Part shown: positions 7,513 through 15,655 of the stretch, piece after piece
Layout of the letters: every line of letters starts with the position of its first letter
Position numbering within the stretch: position 1 is the first letter of the stretch
NCBI GenBank assembly: GCA_910584365.1
Contig: CAJUAF010000002.1
Location: 1 to 64,000 of the forward strand
Source: an uncultured Muribaculaceae bacterium
GTDB taxonomy: Bacteria > Bacteroidota > Bacteroidia > Bacteroidales > Muribaculaceae
Length of the DNA: 64,000 nt
Direction of reading: 5' to 3'
Program-made: the position numbers and the translations under genes
The notes under the pieces: generated by a model
The model's input: only the letters and a program-made list of their open reading frames with translations
What the model was told of the DNA's origin: nothing
The model's database searches: none

Positions 7513-8711
7513 GCCTTGACTCCTTTGAGTCCGCCTTTGACGCCCCCTTTGGAGCCGCCACCCAGCGCGAAGATATTCTGTGAGAAAGAGGTGGTCTTGC
7601 GGTCCTGGCTGTTCTTGCGTTTGACTGCCAGAGCTACCAGACGGTCCATGAGACCCGGGAACGAAAGACCCGATGCTTCCCAGAGATAGAAGGAAAGCGA
7701 GCCGGGAATAGTATTGATTTCGTTGACATAGATTTTACCGGTGGCGCGGTCAACGATAACGTCCACGCGCGATACACCGTGACACGACAGCACGCGGAAA
7801 GTCTCCCCGGCCAGGCGCTGGATTTCAGCGGTGACGTCGGCGGGAAGATCGGCGGGAATCTTTTTCTGTGACGCCTGCATTCCTTCGGTTCCTTTGGAGC
7901 CTCCCATATATTTGTCGGTATAGGAAAGGATTTCCGTTGTCTTGATAGGTTCCTCGAGGACGGATGTCTGATATTCATCGCAGTCGCCAAGCACCGAGCA
8001 GTTGATTTCCTGAAGTTGCTCCACCATGTGTTCCACGATGATGCGGGTGGCATAGCGGCCGGCGTCCTCCACCTTCTCGAGCAGCTGCGAGCGGTCATGG
8101 GCGCAGCCGATTCCGATTGACGAGCCGAGATTGGCTGGCTTTACGATGACGGGATAGCCGATCTGCTTTTCGATTTTTTCGATAAGAGCGTCGCGCTGCG
8201 AGAACCATTGTCTGTCGGTAAACCATACGTAGTCGACCACCGGGATGTCGTTTTCCCGCAGAATCATTTTCATGGTGATTTTATCCATGCCGTTGGCTGA
8301 AGACAGCGTATCGCATCCGGCGAAGGGAATGTCGATTTCCTGGAGAATTCCCTGAAAGGTTCCGTCCTCGCCGTTGGCGCCGTGGAACACGGGAATCACT
8401 ACGTCGAGTCTGGCGGCTACGTTTTTCTTCGAGAACATCCCTTTGGGATTGCTGTAATAAAGATTATAGTCGCCGTAGACGGGGCGCATATAGACCTCTT
8501 CGGCAAGTTTTTCAAGCCCCTTCATGTCGCGGTAGTTGCGCAGGTCAAGCAGTGCGTCGCCGGTGAACCAGCGTCCTTCTTTGGTGACGTATACGGGGGT
8601 TACATCGTATTTCGTTTTGTCGATAGCGTTGATTGCCTGGTTGGCGGAGATTACCGAAATCTCATGTTCGGTGGAACGTCCGCCGAAGAAAACACCGATA
8701 TTGGTTTTCAT
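7509..8711 (-). CDS. ddl: D-alanine--D-alanine ligase family protein
   Basis: ATP-grasp enzyme joining two D-alanines for peptidoglycan precursors. The N-terminal FFGGRSTEHEISVIS, the central KPANLGSSIGI and the C-terminal VNEINTIPGSLSFYLW are all visible. The substrate-specificity loop holds Tyr in SYTDKYMGG, as in D-Ala-D-Ala enzymes, not the pattern of vancomycin-resistance D-Ala-D-Lac ligases. The loop is longer than in E. coli DdlB. I chose the ATG at 8711 (MKTNIGVFFGG) because the upstream in-frame ATG at 8729 adds only six unconserved residues. The protein ends with an odd Gly/Lys tail (GGGSKGGVKGGLKGVKA). It lies 57 bases behind a MurF-like gene. Confidence 0.93.
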   Translation of the reverse strand: MKTNIGVFFGGRSTEHEISVISANQAINAIDKTKYDVTPVYVTKEGRWFTGDALLDLRNYRDMKGLEKLAEEVYMRPVYGDYNLYYSNPKGMFSKKNVAARLDVVIPVFHGANGEDGTFQGILQEIDIPFAGCDTLSSANGMDKITMKMILRENDIPVVDYVWFTDRQWFSQRDALIEKIEKQIGYPVIVKPANLGSSIGIGCAHDRSQLLEKVEDAGRYATRIIVEHMVEQLQEINCSVLGDCDEYQTSVLEEPIKTTEILSYTDKYMGGSKGTEGMQASQKKIPADLPADVTAEIQRLAGETFRVLSCHGVSRVDVIVDRATGKIYVNEINTIPGSLSFYLWEASGLSFPGLMDRLVALAVKRKNSQDRKTTSFSQNIFALGGGSKGGVKGGLKGVKA

Positions 8712-8768
8712 TTTATATCGTTTATTCAAATCTTGGGTTATTCTTTTCCGTTGCTTTGCCCCGCGCGC

Positions 8769-10358
8769 TTATTTGAAAGTGTCGGGAAGATCGTTCTCGT
8801 AGAGGACGATGTCGCCGGGTCGCCCGATCCGGAGGAGGAGAGCCTGCGCCTCGGCGAAAGTGTCGGTCGCATATACATTATCGCCGGGCATTTTTTTGCG
8901 GGAAATGCCCTCGAGGATAGCGTCGCGGTTATATTCTCCGACGATGATGGCCACGTCGGCGTTGGCCGCGATATATTCTCCGAACTGCCGGTTGGCTTCC
9001 CGCTGGCGCTCGCCAAGCTCGATCATGCCGGGGGTGATGACGATGCGTTTACCTTCGTCCTTCATCATGCCGAGAACTTCCATCGCCATACGGGAACCCT
9101 CGGGATTGGAGTTGAAGGCGTCGTCGATGATTGTCATTCCGCCGGGGATGCGCCGGATGCTGAGACGATGCTCGACCTGTTCTATCTGTGATACCGCATA
9201 GCGGATTTTGTCGGCGGGAACTCCGAGGCGGAGCGCCACAATCACAGCTCCTACCAGATTGGAGACATTGCATTCGCCGACAAGGGCGGTCTGCAGTTCC
9301 AGAGGCTCGGCCAGACTCTTGCCTTCGATTCTGAACGTTGTGCCGTGAGAGGAATACCGTATGTCGGTGGCGCGGAAATCCGCTTTGGCCGGGTGGGAGA
9401 CGGCGTAGCGGAGAGCCTCCACATTGCCTACCTTGCGGTTGGCCACATACGGGAAATCGTTGTTCAGCACAGCGAAGCCGTCGGCGGGGAGGGCATCGAC
9501 AAGCTCGAACTTGGTTTTCTGGACGTTCCCGATTGTCTTGAACGTCTCGAGATGCTGTTCTCCGACGGCTGTTATGATGGCCGCGCGGGGATGGACAAGT
9601 TCGGCTATTTCCTTTATGTCGCCGGGCTGTTTGGCTCCCATCTCGACGATAAACACCTCATCGTAGGGGCGCAGATGTTCGCGGATGGTGCGGATGACGC
9701 CCAGGGTGGTGTTGAAGCTGCCGGGAGTCATCGTGGTGGAGAAGTGTTCCGACAGAATCCGGTGGAGATAATGCTTGGTGGAAGTCTTGCCATAGCTGCC
9801 CGTAATACCGATGACTTTCAGAGAGGGCATAGAGGCAAGGATAGCAGCGGCTTCGTTGTAGAATTTCCTGTTGATATGTTTTTCAACAGGAGCCAGGATA
9901 ACATTGGAGGCAAGAAGGATAAGGGGGGAGACCCAAAGCAGACCTACAAGCACTGCGGCCGAGACTTTAAGTCCGAAGAAAATGCCCGGAAGAACCGCGA
10001 TTATGGCCGTAAGAAGCCACATCACCAGGAATATGCGGTTTACACGTTTGGTGCGGACAAGTGGTTTCTTGTATTTTTTACGGGCCAGGGAGAAGGTCTG
10101 CCACATAAGGATGATGATTACCGCCGGATATGTGAGGACCGCCGGCACTCTTCCCAGCACCATCAGAAAGAAGGCCACCATACAGAAGAGCCTTCCCGTG
10201 GCCGTACTCTCTTTGGCCTGGGAGTACCAGCGCAGATAACGCTCGTTGCGGTAGGAATTCTGCTGGAGCATCATCAGGTCCCGGGAATAGACAAAAAACA
10301 TATCGGCGAGCGCGGCCGCGCATACCAGGAGAGTCAATATGAAATCAACTGTATTCAT
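8769..10358 (-). CDS. Membrane-anchored MurF-like Mur ligase
   Basis: 529 residues. About four hydrophobic helices occupy residues 4-25, 57-88, 108-130 and 133-156, in place of the substrate-binding N-terminal domain of ordinary MurF. A Mur ligase core follows: P-loop GITGSYGKTSTK at 184-195, VEMGAKQPGDI, the nucleotide-binding DDAFNSNPEG and VITPGMIELG. Classical MurF (about 430-480 residues, soluble) adds D-Ala-D-Ala to the UDP-MurNAc tripeptide; the adjacent ddl suggests a related dipeptide substrate. Such membrane-linked MurF-like proteins may be paralogues of the dcw-cluster MurF. Whether this genome holds another MurF lies outside the window. Confidence 0.88.
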   Translation of the reverse strand: MNTVDFILTLLVCAAALADMFFVYSRDLMMLQQNSYRNERYLRWYSQAKESTATGRLFCMVAFFLMVLGRVPAVLTYPAVIIILMWQTFSLARKKYKKPLVRTKRVNRIFLVMWLLTAIIAVLPGIFFGLKVSAAVLVGLLWVSPLILLASNVILAPVEKHINRKFYNEAAAILASMPSLKVIGITGSYGKTSTKHYLHRILSEHFSTTMTPGSFNTTLGVIRTIREHLRPYDEVFIVEMGAKQPGDIKEIAELVHPRAAIITAVGEQHLETFKTIGNVQKTKFELVDALPADGFAVLNNDFPYVANRKVGNVEALRYAVSHPAKADFRATDIRYSSHGTTFRIEGKSLAEPLELQTALVGECNVSNLVGAVIVALRLGVPADKIRYAVSQIEQVEHRLSIRRIPGGMTIIDDAFNSNPEGSRMAMEVLGMMKDEGKRIVITPGMIELGERQREANRQFGEYIAANADVAIIVGEYNRDAILEGISRKKMPGDNVYATDTFAEAQALLLRIGRPGDIVLYENDLPDTFK

Positions 10359-10387
10359 TTGAAGAAGTCAGAGGGATGAGGGGATTT

Positions 10388-11149
10388 TCAGCTTTTGAGG
10401 AAGGAGGAGAGGACAGCCCGGAACTGGCCCGGATTGTCGAGAAAACTGTAATGACCGCAGCCTGGAAAACTTACCAGGCCGGAATCGGGAATCAGACGCG
10501 CCATTTTTTTCGCGTCGGAGAGGGGAGTGGCCGTATCGTTTTCGCCCCATATCAGCAGGGCAGGAGCTGAAATCAGGGGGAGCCGATCAGTAAGGTCTTC
10601 GTTGACGACCTTAGACAGGATCCGACGCATCATCGGGGAAGCGCCCGCATAGTCGGAGGAGCCTCTGCGGGCACGCATACGGTCAATGCGGGCCTGGGCT
10701 TTCTCTTTCCCGAGAATCAGCTCCCAGAACTTTTTACCGGCCTTGAAAGAATAGACTTTCAGATAGTATTTCAGCGTGCGGCGGGGTTTGATTCCGGCAG
10801 CGTCCACGAGAATCACTTTGTCAGCCTTGTTTCGGGATGCGAACAGGATAGCTACGCGCCCTCCGAAAGAGTGTCCTACAAGCACCGGCGATTCCAGCTT
10901 TTCGGATTTAACCAGTGCTTCAATCAGCCGGGTATAACGCTCTACGCCCCAGACTTCGGCGGGTTCTTCCGAAGCGCCGAATCCGGGAAAATCTATATTG
11001 TAGACAGTGTGGGTTAGAGCTGCCGTGGCGGCGATGGAGCGTACCGTCGAATGATCGCAGCCCCAGCCGTGCATCAGAATCAGCGGACGCCCGCTGCCGG
11101 TCACTTCCATGGCGACCCGGACGCCCTCAAGCTCTATCTCTTTTTCCAT
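10388..11149 (-). CDS. Alpha/beta-fold hydrolase, first gene of MurF-Ddl operon
   Basis: A 253-residue alpha/beta hydrolase with oxyanion region LMHGWGCD, nucleophile elbow GHSFGG, acid in LIWGENDTATPL and catalytic His in GCGHYSF. No signal peptide, so cytoplasmic. The substrate is unknown; its position before a MurF-like ligase and Ddl suggests a cell-wall-linked role. I place the start at 11149 (MEKEIELEG) because the promoter's -7 element occupies 11177-11184. The upstream in-frame ATG at 11179 overlaps that element and cannot be in the transcript. The gap to the next gene is 29 bases. Confidence 0.88.
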   Translation of the reverse strand: MEKEIELEGVRVAMEVTGSGRPLILMHGWGCDHSTVRSIAATAALTHTVYNIDFPGFGASEEPAEVWGVERYTRLIEALVKSEKLESPVLVGHSFGGRVAILFASRNKADKVILVDAAGIKPRRTLKYYLKVYSFKAGKKFWELILGKEKAQARIDRMRARRGSSDYAGASPMMRRILSKVVNEDLTDRLPLISAPALLIWGENDTATPLSDAKKMARLIPDSGLVSFPGCGHYSFLDNPGQFRAVLSSFLKS

Positions 11150-11176
11150 AAATGATATTTTCGCTTTTTCGCAACG

Positions 11177-11208
11177 CAAAATTACTAATTCCCCCCCTTA
11201 TAGGCAAA
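11177..11208 (-). promoter_or_regulatory. Promoter of hydrolase-MurF-Ddl operon
   Basis: Minus-strand TTTG (11205-11208), a 20-base spacer containing a run of G, and TAATTTTG (11177-11184). This exact consensus match also decides the start of the first gene. Confidence 0.8.
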
Positions 11209-11323
11209 TTTCCGTCCATTATTTTAAACAGGCTCTTATCCCCGAGGCTGGTTGGAATCCCCCGAGTATGAGATAAGCGGAACCGTAGGAAAATCCTGAG
11301 AGGGGACAGCAGATACGGTGTTA

Positions 11324-11339
11324 AACTATTTTAATAGTT
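11324..11339 (+). promoter_or_regulatory. BlaI-type operator, distal copy
   Basis: Perfect dyad AACTA-N6-TAGTT, the same half-sites and spacing as the two promoter copies at 11372 and 11405. It lies 48 bases upstream of the middle copy. Confidence 0.55.
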
Positions 11340-11366
11340 AAATAGGGTTAAATGCGGGTACGCGGT

Positions 11367-11397
11367 TTTGTAACTACAAAAATAGTTGTTATTTTTG
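11367..11397 (+). promoter_or_regulatory. Promoter of blaI-like/M56 operon
   Basis: TTTG (11367-11370), a 19-base spacer and TATTTTTG (11390-11397). The spacer is almost completely filled by one AACTA-N6-TAGTT dyad, and a second dyad covers the initially transcribed region. A repressor bound there would block polymerase directly. Confidence 0.8.
11372..11387 (+). promoter_or_regulatory. BlaI-type operator inside promoter spacer
   Basis: AACTACAAAAATAGTT, identical to the copy at 11405-11420 and sharing both half-sites with the copy at 11324-11339. It sits between the -33 and -7 elements. Confidence 0.7.
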
Positions 11398-11404
11398 CGG
11401 TGTA

Positions 11405-11420
11405 AACTACAAAAATAGTT
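11405..11420 (+). promoter_or_regulatory. BlaI-type operator at transcription start
   Basis: AACTACAAAAATAGTT, ending on the base before the ATG at 11421. Its centre is 33 bases from that of the middle copy, about three helical turns, so two repressor dimers would bind on one DNA face. Confidence 0.7.
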
Positions 11421-11798
11421 ATGAGAAAGGCGACGAAAGACCAGCTCACCCCCAAGGAAGAGGAACTGATGCAGTTTCTCTGGGAACATGGACCGATATC
11501 GATCAGCAAGCTCGTAGAGCTGTATCCTGACCCCAGGCCGCATTTCAACACTGTATCGACAGTGGTGCGCAGACTTGAGGCCAAGGGATTCGTGGAGCAT
11601 AGCGAATCAGGAGGCTCGTTTCATTACTATGCAAAAGTAAAAAAAGAATATGTCAGGAGCCGCAGTTTCGGTAATTTCATAAAGAATTATTTCAGCGGAA
11701 GTTATTACGGAGCCGTCTCGTCGCTGGTCCAGGAGGATAAAATCTCGGCCGATGAATTAAAGGAATTGCTCAGGCTCGTAGAGCGCAAAGGAAAATGA
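11421..11798 (+). CDS. BlaI/MecI-family transcriptional repressor
   Basis: 125-residue winged-helix repressor of the BlaI/MecI/CopY family. It opens with the typical LTPKEEELMQFLWEHGPISI, has the recognition region YPDPRPHFNTVSTVVRRLEAKGFV, and carries a C-terminal dimerisation and cleavage half. In the family, the neighbouring M56 membrane protease triggers cleavage of the repressor and relief of repression. The next gene is such a protease, one base away. The 5' leader is about 16-20 bases and consists of an operator, so autoregulation is strongly suggested. No beta-lactamase gene lies nearby, so the signal is unknown. Confidence 0.92.
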   Translation: MRKATKDQLTPKEEELMQFLWEHGPISISKLVELYPDPRPHFNTVSTVVRRLEAKGFVEHSESGGSFHYYAKVKKEYVRSRSFGNFIKNYFSGSYYGAVSSLVQEDKISADELKELLRLVERKGK

Positions 11799-11799
11799 T

Positions 11800-13242
11800 A
11801 TGGGTGGATTTCTGTCATATTCGATAATAAGCGGACTTCTTATGCTCGCGATGTATCTGGCTTATCGTCTTTTTCTGGCCAGAGACAATCAGCATGGCTT
11901 TAACCGGGGGGTACTGCTGGGGATTTATGTCGTGTCGTTCCTGGCGCTGCCGGCAATGTCTCTGTCAGAGAATCCGGCGTCCCAATCAACCGCCATGACG
12001 CTGTCAGTGAATGAGTCCGGGTGGACTGACGTGATTCCGGCAACGCACTCCGAACCTGTATGGGGTACAATCCTGATATGGATATTTTTAGCCGGAATGA
12101 TTGTTGTGACAGTCCGGACGGTCATTGTCTGGGCAAAGCTGCTGGCGGTAATACGCTCCGGGGAGAAAATCATCCGGAACGGATATACCCTGGTCGTTAC
12201 CGAAGATGAAAGATACGCCCCTTTCAGCTGGATGAACTATATGGTAATCAGCAGAAAGGATTATGAAAACAATTGTTCCGCGATCGCAGCCCATGAACTG
12301 AAACATATCGTCGCCCGTCATTGGATTGATCTGCTGATAGCCCAGGCAGTCTGCATCATAGGCTGGTTCAATCCGGCGGCATGGCTGATGCGCGACGAAC
12401 TGATGCTTATCCATGAATATCAGGCGGATATCGCTGTAATTGAAAAAGGCCATGATCCGCAGGAATATCAGATGTTATTGATAAAAAAAGCTGTTGGAGC
12501 CAGATTCCCGTCTTTAGCCAACAGCCTTAATCATAGTAAACTTAAAAAACGTATCACCATGATGTACAAAGAAAAAAGTGGTGCGGGGCGTAAGTTGAAA
12601 GCCCTCGCACTGGTGCCTATGCTCGCGTTGGTCCTCGGCGTGGTCTCCGTGCCGACTGTGCGCGCTGTCGTATCGACAATCAGCGGCAGCGAGTTATCAC
12701 CCGGCAAAGATACGAAAAATCTGCCAAAGAGAGAAATCCGGGTTCAACGTTTTAAAGTTACCAATATCAACAATGACGGCAACAGGATGACCGTTGTCAT
12801 CAAAGGAGAAAACCTCGGTGACAATCTGACGGTTTCGGGAGGAACGTTGACCTCCGGCGGAAAGACCAGCAACGCTAATTCGCTTCAATGCGAAATGACG
12901 GATGGGATGGCGACAATCACAGCCGTTTTCCCTTTCGCCGGCGACAGCAAAAACTCGAAGCTGACTCTGATGATCAATGGAAATGAGATTCCGTTTAATC
13001 TTGAGAACTTTTCCCAGAACTCCCGGACTGTTATGGTCGGTGGCGACGGAGATACCTCAAAACCGACCGTCTCCGAGATAGTGATAAATGGCGATACCGC
13101 GTCGGTGCCGGCAGATATGGCGATCTATCTTGACGGAGAGGAGATAAGCGAAGCAGATCTGAGAGCATTGTCATCGGGAAACATCGCCTCCGTCGCTGTC
13201 GACATCCAGAACAATGCGGTAAAGATTACCAGTAAAAAATAA
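11800..13242 (+). CDS. M56 (BlaR1-like) membrane sensor metalloprotease
   Basis: 480-residue inner-membrane protein. Hydrophobic helices lie near residues 5-24, 38-53, 90-112 and 263-289. The zinc protease motif HELKH is at 165-169, with the third ligand region HEYQAD at 205-210, as in BlaR1. The C-terminal part outside the membrane (about 290-480) is not the penicillin-binding domain of BlaR1. It is a beta-rich region of unknown ligand, closed by a short segment reminiscent of TonB-plug folds (AIYLDGEEISEADLRAL). It is the partner of the upstream repressor and ends before a hairpin terminator. Confidence 0.9.
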   Translation: MGGFLSYSIISGLLMLAMYLAYRLFLARDNQHGFNRGVLLGIYVVSFLALPAMSLSENPASQSTAMTLSVNESGWTDVIPATHSEPVWGTILIWIFLAGMIVVTVRTVIVWAKLLAVIRSGEKIIRNGYTLVVTEDERYAPFSWMNYMVISRKDYENNCSAIAAHELKHIVARHWIDLLIAQAVCIIGWFNPAAWLMRDELMLIHEYQADIAVIEKGHDPQEYQMLLIKKAVGARFPSLANSLNHSKLKKRITMMYKEKSGAGRKLKALALVPMLALVLGVVSVPTVRAVVSTISGSELSPGKDTKNLPKREIRVQRFKVTNINNDGNRMTVVIKGENLGDNLTVSGGTLTSGGKTSNANSLQCEMTDGMATITAVFPFAGDSKNSKLTLMINGNEIPFNLENFSQNSRTVMVGGDGDTSKPTVSEIVINGDTASVPADMAIYLDGEEISEADLRALSSGNIASVAVDIQNNAVKITSKK

Positions 13243-13298
13243 TACGGTTCAGAGACTGAACCATCCAAACATCACCCTCGCCATCCGGGCGTAAAAAA

Positions 13299-13333
13299 GC
13301 GGTGTGCCAAAATGTTGACTTTTGACACACCGC
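13299..13333 (+). terminator. Hairpin terminator after M56 gene
   Basis: Arms 13299-13312 and 13320-13333, 14 bases with one mismatch. The stem resembles that of the hairpin at 31814-31846 (GTGT ... TTTTGACACA), hinting at a shared terminator family. Confidence 0.65.
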
Positions 13334-13347
13334 CTGTCTCTATCTGT

Positions 13348-13373
13348 TCATAGATAAATTTCATAGATAAATT
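13348..13373. repeat. Tandem duplication of a 13-mer
   Basis: TCATAGATAAATT occurs twice head-to-tail (13348-13360, 13361-13373) in an AT-rich gap. Nothing else was recognised in 13374-13490. Confidence 0.7.
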
Positions 13374-13491
13374 CTCGGCATCTTTTTTCTACACGTCTTT
13401 TGCGAAAGTTCTCCGCGACCTGCATGGCTATGTCAGTTGAATTATCCAGTAATATGGATAATATATTGTTATTATTGGTGGAATATCTTAT

Positions 13492-13517
13492 AATACTATC
13501 AATATAATGATAGTATT
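13492..13517 (-). terminator. AT-rich hairpin downstream of anti-sigma gene
   Basis: Perfect 10-base arms (13492-13501, 13508-13517) with a 6-base loop, about 50 bases past the stop of the minus-strand operon. A terminator is likely, though the stem is AT-rich. Confidence 0.45.
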
Positions 13518-13567
13518 GTAGCTTCGGGGAATATATTCTGAGAGCCTGATGCCAATAGGGCGGTGGA

Positions 13568-13924
13568 TCAGGGTTCACGCACAATCTTTATGAGCTGGGG
13601 AGTCAAGAGTACTCCACCGCAGATCAGGATGAGGAGGCTGGAGGCGGCTACGTAGAGGAGCGTCGTGTCCGACATCCCGGATTTGCTGAGCCACTGGCCC
13701 GACAGTATGATGGCGGCTACAAATGTGAGGGCCCCCAGAAGATAGCATACCCACTGCCATACGGATATGCGGGCCCAGCGGCTTTTTTCAGGAAGCCGGT
13801 TGACAACGCGGCGCGTAAACCAGGGATTAGTGTCGGCCTGCGGCAGGGAAGACTGGAGTTTTGCCGTAAGTTCTTTGTCGAACAGTGCTTCGGGGGTATT
13901 CTGATGTCTGAGGTCGGGATTCAT
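13568..13924 (-). CDS. Putative membrane anti-sigma factor
   Basis: 118 residues: an N-terminal cytoplasmic part of about 57 residues (including NPWFTRRVVNRLPEK), then two membrane helices at about 58-78 and 87-107. No domain was recognised. It lies 47 bases behind an ECF sigma gene in the same direction. The size, topology and position fit a transmembrane regulator of that sigma factor. This is inference from context, and it could also be an unrelated small membrane protein. Confidence 0.55.
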   Translation of the reverse strand: MNPDLRHQNTPEALFDKELTAKLQSSLPQADTNPWFTRRVVNRLPEKSRWARISVWQWVCYLLGALTFVAAIILSGQWLSKSGMSDTTLLYVAASSLLILICGGVLLTPQLIKIVREP

Positions 13925-13971
13925 GATTCGGGATTGGAGAAAGGATTGATATATACGTTTTCGGGTTATTT

Positions 13972-14508
13972 CTATCTTATTTTGGAAAGATGGACGCGGG
14001 CACGGCTCAGATGGGATTTTACGGTTCCTTCGGGCATCCCCGTTATCTTCGATATTTCCTTTACGGGAAGTTCCTCAAGATAAAACAAGAGAACAACCAT
14101 TTTTTCTTTTTCGGGCAGCATCTGCAACATCGTAGCGACATCCATCCTGGCATCTCCGGCCGCTGTTTCAGAGGCGGAATCGGCAATCTGCATCCAGTCA
14201 TTGTCCAGGGAGGAAGTATCATATCGCGTCGCCTGGCGCCGGTAAGTGGAGAATTCGTTGATGGCTATCCGGTAGAGCCATGTCTTGAACCCCGATAACC
14301 CGTGGAAAGATCTTACGGCGAGCCACGCTTTCAGGAATGTCTCCTGGGCCAGGTCATCGGTAAGCGCTTCATCGCCCCCGGTAAGATTGAGCAGAAACCG
14401 CCTCAGACCCTGCTGATGGATTTCGACAAGCCGCGAGAACGCGTCGCGGTTGTCGGAAGCCATGCAGAGGGCCAGGAGCTTGATTTCTTCAAGTCGGCGG
14501 TTTGCCAT
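13972..14508 (-). CDS. ECF-type RNA polymerase sigma factor
   Basis: 178-residue sigma-70 family member with region 2 (DDLAQETFLKAWLAVRSFHG, FKTWLYRIAINEF) and region 4 (LPVKEISKITGMPEGTVKSHLSRARVHL). Regions 1 and 3 are absent, as in ECF factors. It would direct polymerase to envelope- or stress-related promoters. It sits 32 bases behind a membrane protein gene and ahead of a putative anti-sigma gene. The regulon is unknown. Confidence 0.93.
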   Translation of the reverse strand: MANRRLEEIKLLALCMASDNRDAFSRLVEIHQQGLRRFLLNLTGGDEALTDDLAQETFLKAWLAVRSFHGLSGFKTWLYRIAINEFSTYRRQATRYDTSSLDNDWMQIADSASETAAGDARMDVATMLQMLPEKEKMVVLLFYLEELPVKEISKITGMPEGTVKSHLSRARVHLSKIR

Positions 14509-14540
14509 CTCGGGTTATGGAAACTTTATGTTTAAATTAT

Positions 14541-15488
14541 TTATTTAGTGTCGCAGGGATTGGCGGGGACGTTCGCCGGATTATAAGGGGGAGGGGTTAC
14601 GGGCTGAGCCGGCTGGTTCCAGGCAGGATTCGGCATATTCTGTGCCGGAGTCCCCTGGGGCTGCTGAGGCATGGGGGGCTGGTTCATCGGAGGAACGTTA
14701 TAGGGAGGCATCGGACCGTAAGCAGGTTCCTGGCGCGGAGGATAAGGGGGACGGTTGACTGGCCCGCGGTAATAGTCGGTCGAGGGAACGCAGAAGTAGC
14801 CTATCATCTGTCCTACGCCGATAAGGAAAGGTATGCCTCCGGCAACGTAGAAGAACGGAATGTCTTCGGAAATGGCGAAGATAATAAGAGCCAGACCTAC
14901 CGACAGTAGGCTGATGGCCCGGTAGAAACGCCTGGAATCCCTCATCGGGGCATCGGGACGCGAGCTGTTTTTCTGCCCTTCATAGAAGGAGTCGGGCAAC
15001 TGATAATCATGTCCGATGGCGTTGTTGATCAATTCATTGCGCCCTTTGGTGCGCTTGAGGGAGTAAACGAGAATCACAATCAGGCCGATGATGATGGTAA
15101 GGCAGGGAATCCCGAAAATGATTGACAGGATGGCGGGAATACTCTGATTTTTCAGGCGTCCGACCTCTTCCTTGCCCATCTTATATGCGGTATCATTGTC
15201 GGAGGCTGTCTCAACCAGTTCGGTAAGCCCGTAGCTTGTCCCGTCATAATCTACGGTCCATTTTCCGTCAGTTATTCCTACTGTCGGGGTTTGCCGGGGT
15301 TCGTCTTCGTCAAGGGTAGGGAAGTCGGCACTTTGTGTGACGGCTACGGTTGCGGAGTCGACGCTTGCGCCATCGGTAACCGTAGTGGTGACGGTCGTCG
15401 AATCGGTCTGAATCTTTACTGTCTGGGCTGCAGCGCCGGCTGAGGTCAGTAAGGCGGCGGCCAGGATGAGAGCGGTTATTTTTTTCAT
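14541..15488 (-). CDS. Exported membrane protein, DUF6249-like, with Pro-rich tail
   Basis: 315 residues. A signal peptide (about 1-22, ending GAAAQ) is followed by a Thr/Val-rich region. A helix near 118-145 (PAILSIIFGIPCLTIIIGLI), a short linker and two helices near 195-235 come next. The tail of about 75 residues is rich in Pro, Asn and Gln (PPYPPRQEPAYGPMPPYN). The central part resembles the DUF6249 family, which is often found beside ECF sigma genes in Bacteroidales. It is transcribed just before the sigma gene. Function unknown; an envelope role linked to the sigma factor is inferred. Confidence 0.65.
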   Translation of the reverse strand: MKKITALILAAALLTSAGAAAQTVKIQTDSTTVTTTVTDGASVDSATVAVTQSADFPTLDEDEPRQTPTVGITDGKWTVDYDGTSYGLTELVETASDNDTAYKMGKEEVGRLKNQSIPAILSIIFGIPCLTIIIGLIVILVYSLKRTKGRNELINNAIGHDYQLPDSFYEGQKNSSRPDAPMRDSRRFYRAISLLSVGLALIIFAISEDIPFFYVAGGIPFLIGVGQMIGYFCVPSTDYYRGPVNRPPYPPRQEPAYGPMPPYNVPPMNQPPMPQQPQGTPAQNMPNPAWNQPAQPVTPPPYNPANVPANPCDTK

Positions 15489-15632
15489 ATCGGTTTATGT
15501 TTTCAAGTTAAGGGAACGAAGTCAGCGTAATTGCGGATATCCTCGGTGTGAAACGCAGCCCTTGTGAGGCGGTTTCATTGAGTTAGACTGCAAAACCGGG
15601 CGTCAGGTTGCAAAGTAACGAAAAAAAGTTTC

Positions 15633-15640
15633 TAACTTTG
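15633..15640 (+). promoter_or_regulatory. Promoter -7 element of ispE
   Basis: TAACTTTG fits TAnnTTTG. A TTG at 15608-15610 is a possible -33 element with a rather long 22-base spacer. The ATG follows 15 bases later, giving a very short leader. Confidence 0.6.
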
Positions 15641-15655
15641 TGAAAAAATCGAGCC

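Noticed and set aside
7509..8711. Vancomycin-resistance-type D-Ala-D-Lac ligase
   Set aside because: The specificity loop keeps Tyr (SYTDKY) as in D-Ala-D-Ala ligases, and no vanH/vanX partner is nearby.
13348..13584. 78-codon minus-strand frame behind the putative anti-sigma gene
   Set aside because: It overlaps the end of that gene, covers the AT-rich hairpin and the 13-mer duplication, and its composition is not protein-like.
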